Below are positions 31,165 to 41,556 of a stretch of DNA of 60,524 nt, in pieces (the first letter of the stretch is position 1; every line of letters starts with the position of its first letter). The translations under genes were made by a program, and so were the position numbers. The DNA is from CAJBLF01 sp964424505. Its GTDB lineage: Bacteria > Patescibacteriota > Gracilibacteria > Absconditabacterales > Absconditicoccaceae. The stretch covers positions 1-60,524 of the forward strand of contig CAYRIQ010000002.1 in NCBI GenBank assembly GCA_964424505.1. Direction: 5' to 3'. The notes under the pieces were generated by a model, which worked only from the letters and a program-made list of their open reading frames with translations, ran no database searches and was not told where the DNA came from.

Positions 31165-31611
31165 ATGACTCTTTATGATCGTTTGCTTCAAGACTATAAA
31201 GAAGCTATGAAAAACAAATTAGAAATAAAAAAAACGGTACTTAATCTTGTACTTGCGAAGATCAAAAATAAGGAAATAGAAATACAAAAAACTCTTGAAG
31301 ATATAGATGTTATCAGTATTCTTAAAAAAGAAGTCAAAGAGATTTTGGAGACTATGTGATTTCTTGAAAGAGCTAATAAACTAGAAGATCTAGCCGTAGA
31401 AAAACAAAAAAAACTTCTTCTCGACTTCTATCTCCCTGCTACGATGACTAAACAGCAGACTACTCAACTTATCCAAAAACTTATATCTGACCTCAATATC
31501 ACTGACCTTAGAACGCAGAGAGGATTGTTGATGAAAGAATTGATGGCAAACTATAAAGAACAAATTGATGGGTGATTGGTGAACGAAGTGATTAACGAAA
31601 TGATAGGTTAG
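31165..31611 (+). CDS. YqeY-like (GatB/YqeY domain) protein
   Basis: 148 residues from ATG 31165 to TAG at 31611. The start YDRLLQDYKEAMKNKLEIKK, then VLNLVLAKIKNKEIE, is the typical opening of YqeY proteins. The rest (LPATMTKQQTTQLIQKLIS, RGLLMKELM) fits the helical GatB/YqeY tail domain, which in GatB contacts tRNA. Stand-alone YqeY may act in tRNA-dependent amidation or tRNA binding, but its role is not established. A -10 box abuts the ATG. Confidence 0.85.
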
Positions 31612-31618
31612 TAAACAT

Positions 31619-31720
31619 CATTCCCGACTTGATTGGGAATGACGTGGTGTAGTAAAACGGGAATGACGTAGTGTAGTGTGTGCGGGAATGACGTGTTCCC
31701 GCTTTCGCGGGAATGACGTG
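31619..31720. repeat. REP-like cluster of GGGAATGACGT units
   Basis: Four copies of a GGGAATGACGT unit (ending near 31645, 31669, 31694, 31719), two of them facing inverted TTCCCG partners so that small hairpins form (for example TTCCCGC-TTTC-GCGGGAA). The GC content is far above that of the surroundings. Units of this kind (GTCATTCCCGCGAAAGCGGGAA) occur as dispersed palindromic repeats in many bacterial genomes. Confidence 0.8.
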
Positions 31721-31750
31721 ATTGTGTTTTTTATAGTTTAATAGTCTTCC

Positions 31751-32419
31751 ATGAAAAAATATTTCCTTCTTGGTATAGTGTTGATGGTGATGTTTTTGTG
31801 ATTGGGGAGTTATACAACCTGACAAATCCCATCAAATCCACCTTCAATTGTAAATACTCCAAACACTTCTCCATGAGACTTAACAAATACTCTTATCAAT
31901 ACTCAATCAGATAAACAATGAGTTACAAATGCTTTACAAAATACTCCAAATAATTCAAATGCCTCAGCATCTTCGTCTGATGTATGATCAATGTGTGAAT
32001 TACCGAAATGATCAAAACGTAATGCGTTTTTAAAATGTGTTTGTGATCCTTGATTTAAAAATGTTAATGATGTTTGTACTTCGTGTTCTGCTGATGGTGT
32101 ATGTTGTGGAATATCGTTGAATACCTCAGTACCATTTATTGGTAACTGTATAGAATCAAATACTGACTACAAAAGTGTGGGTGAAACTGGTGTTACTTGA
32201 GAGCAAGCATTTCCTGTGTTGATGTGAAGTTTGACGAAAATGCTGGTGACGGTTATATTGATAGTTTCATTTCTCCTTATTTTGATTGGTGGGATTATGA
32301 TCGCTACGGGCAATAGAAAATGAGGTATGGATATGATTAAAAAAGTTGCTATCGGTATAGCACTTCTTTGAGCTTCTGGAGTAATATTGCGTTTGATAAA
32401 TCCTAACTTTTTTGGATAA
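31751..32419 (+). CDS. Pilin-like protein of VirB2/TrbC type with Cys-rich ectodomain
   Basis: 222 residues from ATG 31751 to TAA at 32419. A signal peptide (MKKYFLLGIVLMVMFLGLGS) leads to an Asn/Ser/Pro linker and a compact cysteine module (CELPKGSK, KCVCDPGF, CTSCSADGVCCG, GNC). Two closely spaced membrane helices follow (MLVTVILIVSFLLILIGGIM and IKKVAIGIALLGASGVIL) with the end INPNFFG. The double-helix end resembles type IV secretion VirB2/TrbC pilins of candidate phyla. Many glycines are TGA. A second pilin-like gene is at 41040. No VirB4 or VirD4 ATPase is in the window. Confidence 0.7.
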
Positions 32420-32423
32420 ATAC

Positions 32424-32506
32424 CTCACCCCTACCCCCTCTCCGATTCTTAGAGAGGGGTCTAGTAACTAAGCCCTCTCCATAGAATGGGGAGGGTTGGG
32501 TGGCGT
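32424..32506. repeat. Inverted-repeat element (CCCTCTCC / GGGGAGGG type)
   Basis: About 83 bases, GC-rich: CTCACCCCTACCCCCTCTCC, a hairpin with AGAGAGGGG, then CCCTCTCCAT/ATGGGGAGGG, and a closing GGTTGGGTGG that pairs with the outer CACCCCTACC. It begins 5 bases after a stop codon. It looks like a mobile palindromic element, unlike the AT-rich flanks. Confidence 0.75.
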
Positions 32507-32554
32507 AATATTAGAAAAATACATAAAATATTTTTAATTTGTAATAGAGGAAAA

Positions 32555-32950
32555 ATGGTAAATGTTAAGCACAAAAATTGATTTCTTATAGCCAACAAAC
32601 TTTTGTTTGGTTTTGAACTCCCTGATAGTAAGTATATTAATTTGGCTTTAGAGCCTGGTAGTGATATGCGCTATGAAAAGTTGGAGTATATCTTGGTAGA
32701 TTATCCAGGCGAATATGATATTCAGTGAATTGGTATTGAATGTTTTCTTGGTGCCAATAATAAACTTAATTATATTGTTACTCTTGATGATAAAAAAATA
32801 TGAATCATCCAATCTGTTGATGTTTTGGATTTGGATGAGGTTGGAGAAGTAAAAGTACGATTATATCAGGATGAAAAGATACTTAATAAAATAGATCAAC
32901 TCGAACTTGAAGGGGAAAAACAAAAACTGATGCAAGAAGAATCTGAATAA
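32555..32950 (+). CDS. Short beta-lactamase-fold-like protein, 131 aa
   Basis: ATG 32555 to TAA at 32950. A GAGG ribosome-binding motif 6 bases before the ATG is unusual in this window. Residues 45-60 read ILVDYPGEYDIQGIGIECF, which resembles the I-x-x-P-G-E-Y-E-x-x-G-I box of UPF0173-like metallo-hydrolase relatives common in candidate phyla. The metal-binding H-x-H-x-D-H motif is absent, so this is probably not an active hydrolase. The C-terminus is a charged helix (KIDQLELEGEKQKLMQEE). Function unknown. Confidence 0.6.
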
Positions 32951-33093
32951 TTGTTATTGATAACCTATTTTTGAATTATTTTTATATTTTTGTCAATCCA
33001 AAACTCTTTTTGTTTTGGATAAAAACTTGTATTTTTTACTAAAATGCTTATCTTGTGGTCAATTTTTTTTAATTTTTTTAATAGTTTATAATC

Positions 33094-33498
33094 ATGGTAT
33101 TAGCAAAAAAAGAAACTAAAACTCCTGCTGTAATAGTAGAAACAAAAAAAATCTCTACAAAAGATACTTGTGGTATCACTTGTTGCAACAAAATTAAACA
33201 TGTTTTGGTACCTGTTCTTCTTGTGTTGAATACATTGTTAATCATTCGAGTATTGTGTAGACAAGTAAGTGTAGAATCTGATAGAGTAGGAGGAAGAGAC
33301 AACTACAATATGGTCCAACAGATTTATAAATCTGATACTTTTAAAGCACAACAAAAACAACAAATTGAACAAGCATTGCAAATGTATCAACAAGGAACAC
33401 AAGGTGCAACTGCAACAACTCCTACTGACACACAAGGTGTTCAGACTGCAGAACAAGTAGCACCAACTACAACTGTTATGCCTTCAGTAAATAAATAA
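33094..33498 (+). CDS. Stand-alone membrane-anchor protein related to the DsbA-like neighbour
   Basis: 134 residues from ATG 33094. A basic N-terminus with cysteines (TCGITCCNK), one membrane helix (VLVPVLLVLNTLLIIRVL), then VGGRDNYNMVQQIYKSDTF and a Gln-rich helix (KAQQKQQIEQALQMYQQG), then a Thr-rich tail. The anchor plus Gln-rich helix matches the N-terminus of the next gene (VGGSENMQLATQLYNADSY, KQQQKATLEQIL). The pair is probably a tandem duplication in which only the second copy carries a catalytic domain. Confidence 0.7.
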   Translation: MVLAKKETKTPAVIVETKKISTKDTCGITCCNKIKHVLVPVLLVLNTLLIIRVLCRQVSVESDRVGGRDNYNMVQQIYKSDTFKAQQKQQIEQALQMYQQGTQGATATTPTDTQGVQTAEQVAPTTTVMPSVNK

Positions 33499-33523
33499 TT
33501 TTATTTGTTAATGGATTATTCTT

Positions 33524-34390
33524 ATGGTACACGAAAAAAAACAAATTAATACAACTATGCTTCTTTTAGGTCTTGTGGTGCTCAATATTTTGTTGACACT
33601 TTATGTAGGTTTTTTTAAAAAAGACGCTTACTGGTTGGAAACTTTAAAAGTATGATGATCTGAAAATATGCAGTTGGCTACTCAGTTGTATAATGCTGAT
33701 TCTTATAAACAACAACAAAAAGCTACTCTTGAACAAATTTTGTGATCTATGGGTACTGCAACTCCAGAAGCTCAAACACCTCCAACTGATGCTACTCAAC
33801 CAGAGGATACAACTACTGCAAATACACCTGCAGATACGCAAAAATTTGCTACTATCCAAAAAGATGGATACATTAAAGGAAATAAAAATGCTAAAATAAC
33901 TATTATAGAGTATTCTGATCTGCTTTGTCCATTTTGTAAAAAGCATTATAATGCTCAAACTATAGAAAATCTTATAGCAAAATATCCAAATGATATAAAT
34001 ATGATTTTTAGGCAAATGCCGTTGCCACAACTTCATCCAACTGCTCCTTTATGAGCACAGTGAGTTGTTTGTGCTGGTAAACTTGCTTGAAATGCCTCAT
34101 ATTATGATTACCTTGCAAAAGCTTTTCAACTCAATGAATTTACAGAAGCTAATCTTACAGATATTGCTGTAAGTCTTGGTATCAGTAAAACTAAGTTTGC
34201 TAGTTGTCTTGTTAGTCCAGAAACAATAGCAACAGTAAATGCTGAAGTCCAAGAATGACAGTCATTTGGTATCAATGGAACTCCTGGAAATATCGTAGTA
34301 GATAACCAAAAAGGTACTTTTACGTTGATTGCTGGTGCATATCCTACAGAAACTTTTGAAGCGGAGATCAAGAAAATATTGGGTAAATAA
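33524..34390 (+). CDS. Membrane-anchored DsbA-like thiol-disulphide oxidoreductase
   Basis: 288 residues from ATG 33524 to TAA at 34390. N-terminal anchor and Gln-rich helix as in the preceding gene, a Thr/Pro/Asp linker, then a thioredoxin-fold DsbA domain: ITIIEYSDLLCPFCKKHYN with the CPFC active site, MIFRQMPLP, helical insert with a cysteine in VVCAGKLAG, and the cis-proline loop GINGTPGNIVV. Such enzymes oxidise cysteines in exported proteins. Suitable clients in this window are the Cys-rich secreted proteins (6573, 19812, 31751). A terminator follows. Confidence 0.88.
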
Positions 34391-34406
34391 TATTGTTGCT
34401 ATACAT

Positions 34407-34437
34407 ACAAAAAAACGGCCTTGAGGTCGTTTTTTTT
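34407..34437. terminator. Bidirectional rho-independent terminator
   Basis: ACGGCC (34415-34420) pairs with GGTCGT (34425-34430, one G-T) around TTGA, with a T run on both strands. It separates the DsbA-like gene from the convergent ValS-like gene. Confidence 0.8.
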
Positions 34438-34443
34438 GCTATA

Positions 34444-37275
34444 TTACTTATTCATTTTATGCTTTTGTATTTCGTAATGTATTTGTTCTATCTCTTTTTT
34501 GAGTTTGCTCATTTCTTTCTTTTTTGTTTTGATTAGATCTTGATCTGTATCGTTTGCTGAAATCCCTGAAATCATAGTTCTGATAGATTGAAGTTCTTGT
34601 TCTTTATTGTGTAATATTTCTTGAATATATTCTTTTGTTTCTTTTGTGGTTACCTTCTTCTCTTGTTTTTTTATGCCTATCGTGATATTGATAATATTTT
34701 CAATGTGGTACGTATCAATATCTTTTTCGTTTTCAAGGTATTCGATCGATGATGTGTTGATCAGTTTATATATTATGTTTTCTTGTTGTCTGAGATATTG
34801 TAAAAATTCTAATGGTGCTAAAAAACAAATATCAATCTCCTCGTGTTTTGCGTAGCTATAATTTTCTTTCATTTCCCAAAATTTTTCTATAATATCCATA
34901 AAGAGTTGAATTTTATAGTTTTTGCTGATATTGGTAAAATGCTCGTCTAGAGATTGGGTTAATATCGGTCAATCAAAACCAATGTTTTCTCGTATTTGTT
35001 GCGTGATGTACGGTGTGAATGGGTGTAAGAGTTTTAATAATGTTCCTAAACATCGTAAGGTGACTTTATCGCCATATTCGCTATTTTGATACTTTTGTAT
35101 CTCTAAATACTTATCACAAAAATCTTCTGTGATGATACTAATTATTTTTTCTTGAATTTTGTATGGAGTATACTTTGCCATATTTTCTTCATATTCTTTT
35201 TGTAATTCTATAATTTTATAGATACTCCATAGTTCTATATCGTTTATATTATTTTTTCTTTTTTCTAGATAACTTGTTAATTGTTTAAAGTCTGATATTT
35301 TCCTTGCTCATTTTTTGTTGTATATATGCTGATAAATAAATCTGGATGCATTTCGAAGTTTATTGAGAAATTGTTGATATTCTGTGATGTTTTTTGTGTT
35401 ATTGTTTGCATATAGTCTTGTACAATCCGTTCAAAAGTCTGTGATGGTGTCTTTGAAAAAAGTTTTATTTTTTTTGGATGTAGATTCTTCTTGGAGATAA
35501 CATTTGTCAAATAATGCTGTATGCTCAATGTCATATCCTATCATTATTATTTTTAAAAACTCGAACAGTTTATTTGTTTTACTACAGTATATTTTGATAG
35601 GTTTTTGCTTGTTTTGTGTGTTTTCTGCCAATGCTTTGATCATAACGCATGTATGACCCAAATTTTCTTCTATTTTTTCCTGTTGTTGAATAAGTCATTC
35701 ATCATGATGTACTAATGTGTCCACGGAAAAAAAATAGAGTCATTTTTTCTTGTTGATAATCGCTATGGATTTTTCTAAAATATCTGTCAGTGAAATGGAA
35801 AATTTTTCAAAATTATTTATTCATTTTTCTTTTTCTGTATAGGTGATTATTTTTTTTAGTTCATTGATTTCTTTGCTATATCATCTTGGGAGTGTTTCGC
35901 TATACATATCAATATATGTTTCCAGTGTGTTTTTTTCTCATGTGTTACTCTTACTCATTACCACATCAATACATTCTTCTATAGTGAAATGCACTTTGAG
36001 ACGGTGGTCTACAATAAGATTAAATATTATAAGGGAAAGAATTGTATATTTGTTTTTTGTCTTTTTTGCTGGTAAATTGAAAAAATCAGTGTCAGATATA
36101 AAATAATTTTTTTCACTATTACTTTTCCAAAAAGGAAGAAAATATCCTTTTGTATCTTCTTTTGTGACGGGCCAATACGTTATATTTTCTATTATGTCTT
36201 CCATGTTTTTTTCATATTCTTCAGGAAAAACTGTGATTTGTTTGTCTTGTATGGCTCATTGAACTTGTCTTTGCGTGTCGGTTTTTATAAACAATTGGTT
36301 ACAAAGTAGTGGTCGTGCTTTTTCTCCTGTTTTGTAGTGTAAAACGATTTCTGCTTCAATAAATTTTGTGGATTCAAGATTGTGAATATCATCCAAATTT
36401 TTGATAATATTTTTGGTAAATTCATGTGCACTTTTTCCTCAAAATTCACCTGCAGATTCGCTAAAACAACCATTTTTAGTGATAGCAAATTTATTGATTT
36501 CAAGCCCATGTTTTTGTGCTATTATCAATGATTTTTTATCATGTGCTGGTGTTATTCTTATAATTCCTGTACCTTTTGTTGGATCTACTGATTCATCAGT
36601 TATAATAGGAATAGGCTTATTGATTATAGGTATGATGACTTTACTTTTTGTTAGTTTTTTGTATCTTTTATCATCGGGATGTACAGCTAGTGCAACATCA
36701 GCAAAAATAGTTTCTGGATACAATGTAGGCACAATAAGTGAAACATTTTTTGTATCTACAAAGTACCTAAGATTGTATTGTTTGACTTGCATTTTTTTGT
36801 GAACTATTTCGTTGGTACTTAATGTTTTTTGTTCTTGAATACTTCGATAATTTATCGAATAATCTTCATAAATATTTCCTTCTTTTGCAAGTTTTGCAAA
36901 AATGTTTCTTACAAAATTGGTGTTTTTTTCTGAATAAATAATATTTTCTTCCGTAATATCAAAAAAAATACCTGCTTTGGTAAGTACGTTTTTGATATAT
37001 TCTGTCTTAATATTTTTGTTTTCTGTGTCAATGATAGGTATTATTGTCGTTTTTATTCATTTCATAATTTGATATTTTGCTACTATGTCTTTTTTGATGA
37101 GGTCAGATATCGCGTTTAGATCCATCTCTTTTGATATAATGATTGGATCAGATATAATTATATTTTCTCATTTTGTTGTTGTTTTTTTTGTAATGAAAAG
37201 TTTTTGAAAATATCTTTTTTTGGAAAACTCGGATTCTATAGCTATGTGATTATATTTTTTTTTGATTTCTGACAT
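34444..37275 (-). CDS. Valyl-tRNA synthetase-like protein lacking catalytic signatures
   Basis: 943 residues from ATG 37275, frame intact through many TGA glycines. The CP1 editing domain is recognisable (YPETIFADVALAVHPDDKRY, ITDESVDPTKGTG, IRITPAHDKKSLIIAQKHGL, AGEFGG). So is the anticodon-binding half (FLNKLRNASRFIY, TEDFCDKYLEIQKY, LLKLLHPFTPYITQQI) and a C-terminal coiled coil. But the HIGH region is replaced (ISDPIIISKEMDLN where P-N-V-T-G-x-L-H-x-G-H belongs). G-T-D-H-A reads IIDTE, W-C-I-S-R-Q reads WPVTKE, and no KMSKS is present where EESTSKKNKTFF lies. It should be unable to activate valine. An editing, tRNA-binding or other role is inferred. A true ValS must be elsewhere. Confidence 0.85.
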
Positions 37276-37325
37276 CCCTAATTCTATTAATTAAAAATCA
37301 CAAATATATAATTTTGGATATATTT

Positions 37326-38978
37326 TTAGTTTTTGGAATAATAGTAAAGTCTATATATACTATATATAAAACCACTTATTAAAATAATAAGCAAAATGTT
37401 TTCTACTGGCCCTACTTGTATCTTTTTTGCACTGTCTATTTTGACTGTAGTTCCATCTTTACATACTCATTCAACTAAATAATAAGCATATTCGTTTTTT
37501 TTGGAAAACTTATTGAACGGATATTCAAACATAGTCCCTGTTGTTTCTCACACTTTTTGCATATTGTTTATGTCACTAGTTTCAAATTCTGATCTATATA
37601 TAACATATTTTTCTATATTGATTACTCCACTTCGTATAAGATAATATTTTTCTCCTATTTGTTGATTGCCTACTGTGATACCTACAACTGTACAACTTAT
37701 GGTTTCTCCAATTTTTGCTTGTGTAATCTCTGATACTGTCCCTACAGGATTGCCTGTACTATCAAGGGGAGTGATCTGAAAATAATATGTTTCTCCTATA
37801 GTGAGATTTTCTATGATGATTTCATTGGTTTGTGTTATTATAGAAAATGCTAAATCGTTTTGACTTGTTCCATACGCTACTTTATATTGATCTGGAGTAC
37901 CTATAGGTTCTCGAGTAACATTAAGCTTTGTTTTGTCAACACTATCGGAATACATTCTGATTTTTCCGATAGCCGTTCATTCGCTTGCAACAATTGTGGT
38001 AACTCCTGTGTAATTTTTTGTTTGTCCTAAGACAATGAGATTTATATCTACAGGTATATTTCCTTCACGATCTACCAAAATTTCTTTGATAAATATTCAG
38101 TTTTTTTTCTTGTCCATAGGCACTCGTTTTTCATCACTCAATTTGATTTGTGCACTTGTTACGCTTTCACTCGCATTTACCGTAAAATTTACTTTTTCTC
38201 CTTGGGTAATTTTAGCTCCTGGTTCTGTTAGTATACTTATAAACACTCCGTCTTTGATAGGTTGATAATCAAAAGAAATCGTTTCTGATTCTCCAATCGT
38301 TTCGTTGTTTGCGTTCAGAATTTTTATTTGAAGAATATTGTCTCATTCATTTATGCCACTTACGTACGCGTTTATGTCTCCATTTATATTTGTCATGCCT
38401 TGAGATACACTTTTGTTGTTGATATATATATCATATGGAGAATTTGGTAATCATGGAGCAATTGCTATGATATTGGCGATATTGTTTTTTTCTATCCCAC
38501 TAGGGATGGGTGACATTATAGTAACTATATTTGTGGCTGCTGATTCTTGGGTATTTCCTACAATAATTGTTTTTTGTCCCATTATATTATCGTTGGGGAA
38601 GTCTGATACTTTGATGGTAAATGTTCAAGATTTTTTGATGATAAGTCCTTTGGAAAATAATTTTACTCCTTGATCTTGTGCCATGAATGTATAAAGACCA
38701 TCGCTTGGAACTGTATAATCAGCAGTATCTACAATACCTTCTATTTCAATAAAAACATCTCATTGGTAGTCTTTGACTATGTCACCATTTGATTTTACTG
38801 CTTTTAGAGTTATATCTACTGCTTCGTTGGTATCAAATGAGCTTGGAGATACTTCAACAATAAAAGCATCGGGATCTGCCGCGTGTACCGTATTTGCTAC
38901 AAATGCTCCCAGTAATACGCTTATTGAGATCACACTTGCAGTAAGTATTTTTTTTGATATTTTCATCTTGGTGCTCAT
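37326..38978 (-). CDS. Surface protein with Ig/Fn3-like repeats and GP-x-EN C-terminal anchor
   Basis: 550 residues from ATG 38978 (an ATG at 38966 also gives a good signal peptide, MKISKKILTASVISISVLLG with cleavage near VHA). The mature part is a string of beta domains (VEVSPSSFDTNEAVDITLK, VKLFSKGLIIKKSGTFTIKV, ITQGEKVNFTVNASESVTS, then an Fn3-like part with YYFQITPLDSTGNP). The end is VGPVENILLIILISGFIY followed by a basic tail (YRLYYYSKN), the same GP-x-EN-I pattern as the protein ending at 14326. Its start lies 15 bases after the upstream gene on the same strand. Confidence 0.8.
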
Positions 38979-38993
38979 CAAAAATAAAGTGAT

Positions 38994-39509
38994 TTATTGT
39001 GAATGTGAGGTAATCTCATTGAGTGTTCCGATAGAAAGATTTTTTTCTTGTCCATCATAGAATTTCGCTACAGCTTCGCTTAATAAGATGTTTTTGTTTT
39101 CTCCGGTAAATGGTAACATAATGATACTCTGGTTTTTGTCTGTATTTTGGCTTATTTTTTCGTGTATGATAATGCTATTTTGGTCTGGAGTGCTAAATGT
39201 TCGTGTCCCTTGACCACTTATTTGCTCTGCATCTATGGTTACATTGTCTTTATCAAAGATAATAGTAAATGATATATCCACTGGTGGTTCTATTTGTTCT
39301 CATATAAAAATATCTATAAGTCATCCTGTGTTTTTATATGCTATATCTCGTCATTTTTGTGTAATAAATGATTTTTCTTGTAAAGAGAGTACGCTGGCAG
39401 TAAAAATATCTGGATTTTTGATTACATAAAAAATGGAAGTCGCCATACATGCCGCTCCTATCAGGATTAAACCGTTTCTTTTTATCATAAGTAATGCTTT
39501 TTTTATCAT
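38994..39509 (-). CDS. Single-pass membrane protein with exported beta-rich domain, 171 aa
   Basis: ATG 39509 to TAA 38994-38996, TGA glycine used several times. One N-terminal helix (NGLILIGAACMATSIFYVI) after a basic MIKKALLMIKR, so the rest is outside. The domain has alternating strands (DISFTIIFDKDNVTID, SIIIHEKISQN, SIIMLPFTG) reminiscent of cohesin-like or Ig-like folds. Directly followed by the GP-x-EN surface protein gene, suggesting a common operon and surface role. Confidence 0.65.
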
Positions 39510-39628
39510 TTTTTATCCAATAGATAAAACTACTACGTTTTCCTAATGAAATTAGTATGATTTTTGGTAGAAAAATCAATAACAAATTAGCTTGGAAATA
39601 TCTATTGGACTGTTTTTGTAGAACTATA

Positions 39629-41008
39629 TTATATGTCTATTTGTTGTTTGATACTTGGTATTTCACAATTAAACCCTATTTGTTCTAATCTTTTTTTTAT
39701 GGCTACTTGTGCATTGCCTTCTCCGTGGATGATAAATGTTTTTTTGGGAGGAATAATGAATCCTTTTGCTCGTTTCATAAGCTGGTCTGCATCTGCATGT
39801 CATGAAAATCCATCTATGTTGGCTATTTTTGCTTTGACAGGAATATTTATCCCCATCATTTTTATTGTTTTTTCTCATGTCAAAATATATCTTCATAATG
39901 TCCCTTCTGCTTGATATCCTACAAATAATACCATATTTTTTTTGTCAGAAATGCCGTGTTTAAGATGGCCTGTAATCCTTCATGCAGTACACATTCCATT
40001 TCCTGCTATTATGATGCATGGATCTGTATATGTATATAATTTTTCTGAATCCATACTATTTTCTGTATATTCTAACTCTGAAAATTCAAATGCATGAGGA
40101 TATATATATTTTGCTTCGTCATCAAAATATTCTGTGTGTTGCTTAAAAATCTCTGTCGCTTTGATAGATAATGGACTATCTAAAAATATTTTTTCTTTTG
40201 GAAATTTTCATTTTTGGATAATAATATTGAAAAAATAGAGGAGTTCTTGTGTCCTTTCTACAGAAAATGATGGAATAAATAATTTACCTCATTGATTGTA
40301 TGTCTCCGTTATATATTTTGTAAGTAGTTCTTCTTTGCTTTTGGTATCTTCATGCAATCTATCTCAGTACGTTGATTCCATAAAAAGATATTCTGTTTCT
40401 TGGATGAGGGTCGGATCTTCTACTATGGGAGTATTCCATTGACCGATATCTCATGAAAATACTAATTTTTTTGTTGTCTCTCACTGTGTGATAAATAATT
40501 CAATACTTGCGGATCCCATAATATGTCCAGCGTCTTGAAATCTTACGCTGATGGTGTCAGTTATAGTATATGTTTTTGTATATTCTATTATGTTAAACAA
40601 TGACATACATGCTTTAGCTTCCTCCTCTGTATATAGAGGTACTCTAGGTTCTTGATGTGTTTGTTTCCTTCTTTTGTTTTCTTGTTCAATATTTTTTTTT
40701 TGGATTTGTGCACTATCCTGAAGAATAATATTACAAATATCTCTCGTGGCAGATGTAGTATATATTTTCCCTGTAAATCATTGTTTATGGAGCTTTGGAA
40801 GTAATCAACAATGGTCTATGTGTGCATGAGTCAGTAAAACGAATTTTATGTCTTTTGGATCAAAAAGAAATGGTTCATAATTAAGCTTCATGACTTCTTT
40901 TGGTCATTGGAACATTCCACAGTCTACCAAAAATTTGGTTGTTGTCGTTTCAATCAAATAACATGATCATGTGACAATCTTTGCTGCTCAGCAGAAGGTG
41001 AGTTTCAT
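39629..41008 (-). CDS. Metallo-beta-lactamase/beta-CASP RNA-processing nuclease
   Basis: 459 residues from ATG 41008 to TAA 39629-39631. Starts MKLTFCGAAKIVTGSCYLIE, as in CPSF73-like bacterial enzymes. Motif HAHIDHCGLLP binds the zinc ions (its glycine is TGA). Next come DAGHIMGSAS, FSGDIG, the beta-CASP boxes (LFMESTYGDR, FIPSFSVERTQELLYF, FLDSPLSIKAT, IAGNGMCTAGRI) and IDGFSGHADADQL plus the last histidine in FIIHGEGNAQ. These enzymes are endo- or 5'-exoribonucleases. A second beta-CASP enzyme, RNase J, is at 57283. A TATACT box lies 8 bases before the ATG. Confidence 0.92.
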
Positions 41009-41016
41009 GTAGAGAT

Positions 41017-41022
41017 AGTATA
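41017..41022 (-). promoter_or_regulatory. -10 element directly before the beta-CASP nuclease gene
   Basis: TATACT on the minus strand ends 8 bases before the ATG at 41008, between it and the pilin-like gene upstream. Confidence 0.4.
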
Positions 41023-41039
41023 AATAAAGGTTTTTTGTT

Positions 41040-41522
41040 TTATGATAAAAATGCGCTCGTTAAGGCTTTCATAATAGCATATGAAAAAGCTATTACTAAT
41101 ACACCTATGATAGCATTTTTGATAGCTTCTTTTCCTTTGGACATATTTGATGCGTCAAAAATACTGCTTGCAAACAGATATCCTGCATAAATTATCATAA
41201 TAACTCATATCACTATCCCAATTTGAGAGAGAAATTTTACTAGATAGACAATATAATCTAAGAGTGTATCTCGTGTCATAATGCCTGAAGCAATTTGATT
41301 TCAAACATTTTTGTTCATTTTTTGAGCTTGTTCATTATAATTTTTTCGAACATCTCCTCATGAAGCTCAAACACTCTTTACTGATGTATCTACTTGTGAT
41401 TGGCTTGTAGCTTCTGGAATAATTTCAAAATCATTTGTTGTTTGCTGAGCAAAAGAGCTTATAGGTAGTATGGATAATCATATTACCATGCTTGTTAAGA
41501 TAGTTTTTTTCATGGATTGCAT
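41040..41522 (-). CDS. VirB2/TrbC-like pilin protein, 160 aa
   Basis: ATG 41522 (or 41513, MKKTILTSMVIGLSILP) to TAA 41040-41042. A signal peptide with cleavage near SFA precedes a Gln/Asn/Ser-rich linker. Two membrane helices follow: YIVYLVKFLSQIGIVIGVIM and, after the polar loop SNMSKGKEAIK, AIIGVLVIAFSYAIMKAL. This two-helix arrangement, with a short basic loop between, is that of type IV secretion pilin subunits. It follows the giant-protein and small secreted-protein genes on the same strand. No secretion ATPase is in the window, so a pilus is inferred only. Confidence 0.7.
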
Positions 41523-41556
41523 TATAAATTGATAAAAAAATGACATATATATTTAC

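Noticed and set aside
31619..32506. CRISPR array
   Set aside because: Repeat units are only 11-12 bases, irregularly spaced, with no uniform spacers and no cas genes. The two elements are palindromic repeats of different type.
34444..37275. Annotating the ValS-like gene as functional valS
   Set aside because: HIGH, KMSKS and other active-site residues are missing, so aminoacylation cannot be supported.
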